Origin: Salvelinus alpinus
Lineage: Eukaryota > Chordata > Actinopteri > Salmoniformes > Salmonidae
Direction of reading: 5' to 3'
NCBI RefSeq assembly: GCF_045679555.1
Contig: NC_092100.1
Coordinates: 33,543,106 to 33,607,105, forward strand
DNA length: 64,000 nucleotides
Shown here piece by piece: positions 62,153 through 64,000 of the stretch. The translations under genes and the position numbers were made by a program. The notes under the pieces are model-generated. The model saw only the letters and a program-made list of their open reading frames with translations, ran no database searches and was not told where the DNA came from. How positions within the stretch are numbered: position 1 is the first letter of the stretch; each line of letters starts with the position of its first letter.

Positions 62153-63110
62153 AATCAAATCAAATCAAATCAAATTGTATTGGTCACATACAGATATTTA
62201 GCAAATGTTATTGCGGGTGTAGAGAAATGCTTGTGTTCCTAGCTCCAGCAGTGCAGTAGCGTATTATGCACAACAATACACACAAATCTATAAGGGCACA
62301 GGGCGAGACCAGATGCAGACACGGGAGGCAGATGGTTAGATTCTCTGATATTTATTAGTATCCAAGGGGCAGGCAAGAGAATGGTCGTGGACAGGCAAAA
62401 GATCATAACAAGGTCAGAGTCCAGGAGGTACAGAGTAGTAGGCAGGCTCGAGGTCAGGGCAGGCAGTATGGTCAGGCAGGCGGGTTCAGAGTCAAGGCAG
62501 GCAAGGGTCAAAACCGGGAGGACTAGCAAAAAAAGCGGGAGCATGGAGTAACACGCTGGTTGACTTGACAAAACAAGACGAACTGGCACAGACAGCCAGA
62601 AAACACAGGTATAAATACCCAGGGGATAATGGGGAAGATGGGCGACACCTAGAGGGGGTTGAGACAAGCACAAGGACAGGTGAAACAGATCAGGGTGTGA
62701 CAAAATCTGAAAGTAAAATAATGTAATTAAGAAATATATAAATTTTAGATCGAGCGATGTCGGAGTGGCATTGACTAAACTACAGTAGAATAGAATACAG
62801 TATATACATATGAGATGAGTAAAGCAGTATGTAAACATAATTTAAACATTATTAGAGTGACTAGTGTTCCATTATTAAAGTGGCCAGTGATTCCAGGTCT
62901 ATGTATACAAGGCAGGAACCTCAAAGGTGCAGGGTTGCGTAACCGAGTGGAAGCCGGCTAGTGAGAGATAGATAAGATAGAAGCTGTTTATCAGTCTCTC
63001 GGTTCCAGCTTTGATGCACCTGTACTCACCGCTCTTTCTGGATGATAACGGGGTGAACAGACTGTGGCTCGGGTGGTTGTTGTCCTTGATGATCTTTTTG
63101 TCGCGACAAA
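62153..63110. repeat. Salmonid interspersed repeat, split by an LTR
   Basis: 62153-62289 starts with AATCA units (AATCAAATCAAATCAAATCA) and TTGTATTGGTCACATACAGA. The second part, 62703-63110, is colinear (GTAAAATAATGTAATTAAGA to GTTGTTGTCCTTGATGATCT). I know this as one of the commonest salmonid repeats but not its class with certainty. Confidence 0.7.
62290..62702 (-). mobile_element. Solo LTR-like insertion (413 bp) with target duplication AAATCT
   Basis: On the minus strand it starts TGTCACACCCTGATCTG and contains a TATA-like TATTTATACCTGTG (about 62612) and AATAAATATCAGAG (polyadenylation signal, about 62350). AAATCT flanks both sides (62284-62289 and 62703-62708). Ends of TG and CCTTAT are slightly atypical for an LTR. 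The 199-codon minus frame here (62239-62838) is incidental. Confidence 0.65.
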
Positions 63111-64000
63111 CTATTCATGTGCAAGCTGTCAAATCAAAGGCACTCATCTGATGTAAAGTCGTTTTTTATGAAAATTTCACAAGGTCGTAGTAATGACAGT
63201 TTCATCTACATTGTTTTGACGTTGTTTCGAATCTTGGCATTGCTTTTAGATTTCGAGAAGATTTTCGAAGATACATATATTTTTATTAACTAGTATGATG
63301 GGAAATTCATTTAAATATCAAGAGAGAAAATAGATTAAAAGTGAAATAAAAATGTAATAATAAAAAAATGACACCAATCTGAAAAGGCACATTTCTCATG
63401 GGGGAGTTAAAGGGCAGGTGCTCTATCTGTACACTTGCCTGGGTGTTCCTATTCGGCGAATACAGCTGCGAACTTCCTATTTCCTAGGTGTGACATCAGA
63501 AATCTGACTTTGTTTGATTCATGCGATTTTTGGTTGGAACAATTCTTCAACCAATAAGATTTTAGCTAGCTTGATAAGCTAGCTAACATTTCTAATAGTA
63601 AAGGTGGCTAGCTTGCCTAACATTGACAATATGGTCAAACTAACTACACAATCCATATTGATAAGGTTGTAGTTGTCAAAAACAGATTTGTTGTCATTTG
63701 GATGAAAAGGTAAATGGTCAGTGGTTAAACATTACAACTCGGCAACTTGACTCGGGAAACAATTTTCAATGGCAGGGGAAAGCGGCATACAGCACGGCTT
63801 GGAACGTGGTTTGTCAAATCAGCATCCAGGATCCAAACAAAACGTTTTACAACAAATGATATGTAACTACAATTTTATTACAAAGGATACACTTGCAATT
63901 ATAATGCACCTACTCAGGAGAAAGCAAGTTAATGTAAAGTTAAATAACTTTCAATGACTATGTAGTTACAATTTAACAGCAATTTTGCACAGGAGAATTA
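63111..64000. other. Unassigned right end
   Basis: AT-rich DNA with no recognised gene or repeat. Confidence 0.4.

Noticed and set aside
62239-62838. 199-codon minus-strand open frame
   Set aside because: It crosses an LTR-like insertion and its host repeat, has low-complexity Leu/Pro/Ser composition and matches no protein I recognise.

Overview
This is vertebrate nuclear DNA, almost certainly from a salmonid fish. The genes are split by introns, and the non-coding DNA carries repeats typical of salmonids: several Tc1-like transposon families, tRNA-derived SINEs ending in the tail TTAAATAAAGGT, a Ty3/Gypsy chromovirus, and a 5'-truncated LINE with a YADD reverse transcriptase. No prokaryotic features are present. 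The species cannot be fixed from the sequence alone.

Layout. All three recognisable host genes are on the minus strand. (1) About 1-4690 holds the N-terminal half of a Bloom-syndrome RecQ helicase gene (blm). It is decayed, with frameshifts in several exons and a lost Asp codon in the DEAH box, and it runs off the left edge. (2) About 4.8-10.3 kb is repeat territory: a palindromic element split by a SINE, a 653-bp tandem array, and a Tc1 remnant fused to a gutted Gypsy-type element. (3) About 10.33-11.19 kb holds remnants of cathepsin H (ctsh), cut off by the Gypsy LTR and lacking all catalytic-residue exons. (4) 13,704-51,560 is a complete rasgrf1 gene (Ras/Rac guanine-nucleotide exchange factor). 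I could place 27 coding exons that join in frame into a 1,257-residue protein, compared with about 1,270 in mammals. (5) About 51.6-64 kb is its upstream flank, with two TCACGTGA E-boxes and then intergenic DNA with Tc1, hAT-like and LTR insertions.

The order rasgrf1-ctsh matches the neighbourhood on human 15q25. Because rasgrf1 is free of indels over 3.8 kb of coding sequence, the frameshifts in blm and ctsh are unlikely to be sequencing noise. The simplest reading is loss of two genes from one of the duplicated salmonid chromosomes while rasgrf1 was kept. That reading is inference.

rasgrf1 introns carry most of the repeats. Intron 16 (12.7 kb) holds nested and chimeric Tc1 copies, a LINE, SINEs and two copies of a TTAA-flanked non-autonomous element. 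Intron 10 holds a third copy inside a Tc1-like fold-back element. Intron 2 carries a 4.3-kb Gypsy chromovirus with an intact 5-bp target duplication but no intact genes. I found no novel multi-gene system. The most interesting items are the TTAA element family with an internal empty-site comparison, a non-canonical GC-AG intron, a minisatellite built from splice-acceptor-like units next to exon 16, and an S-L-S-L-S tandem array.
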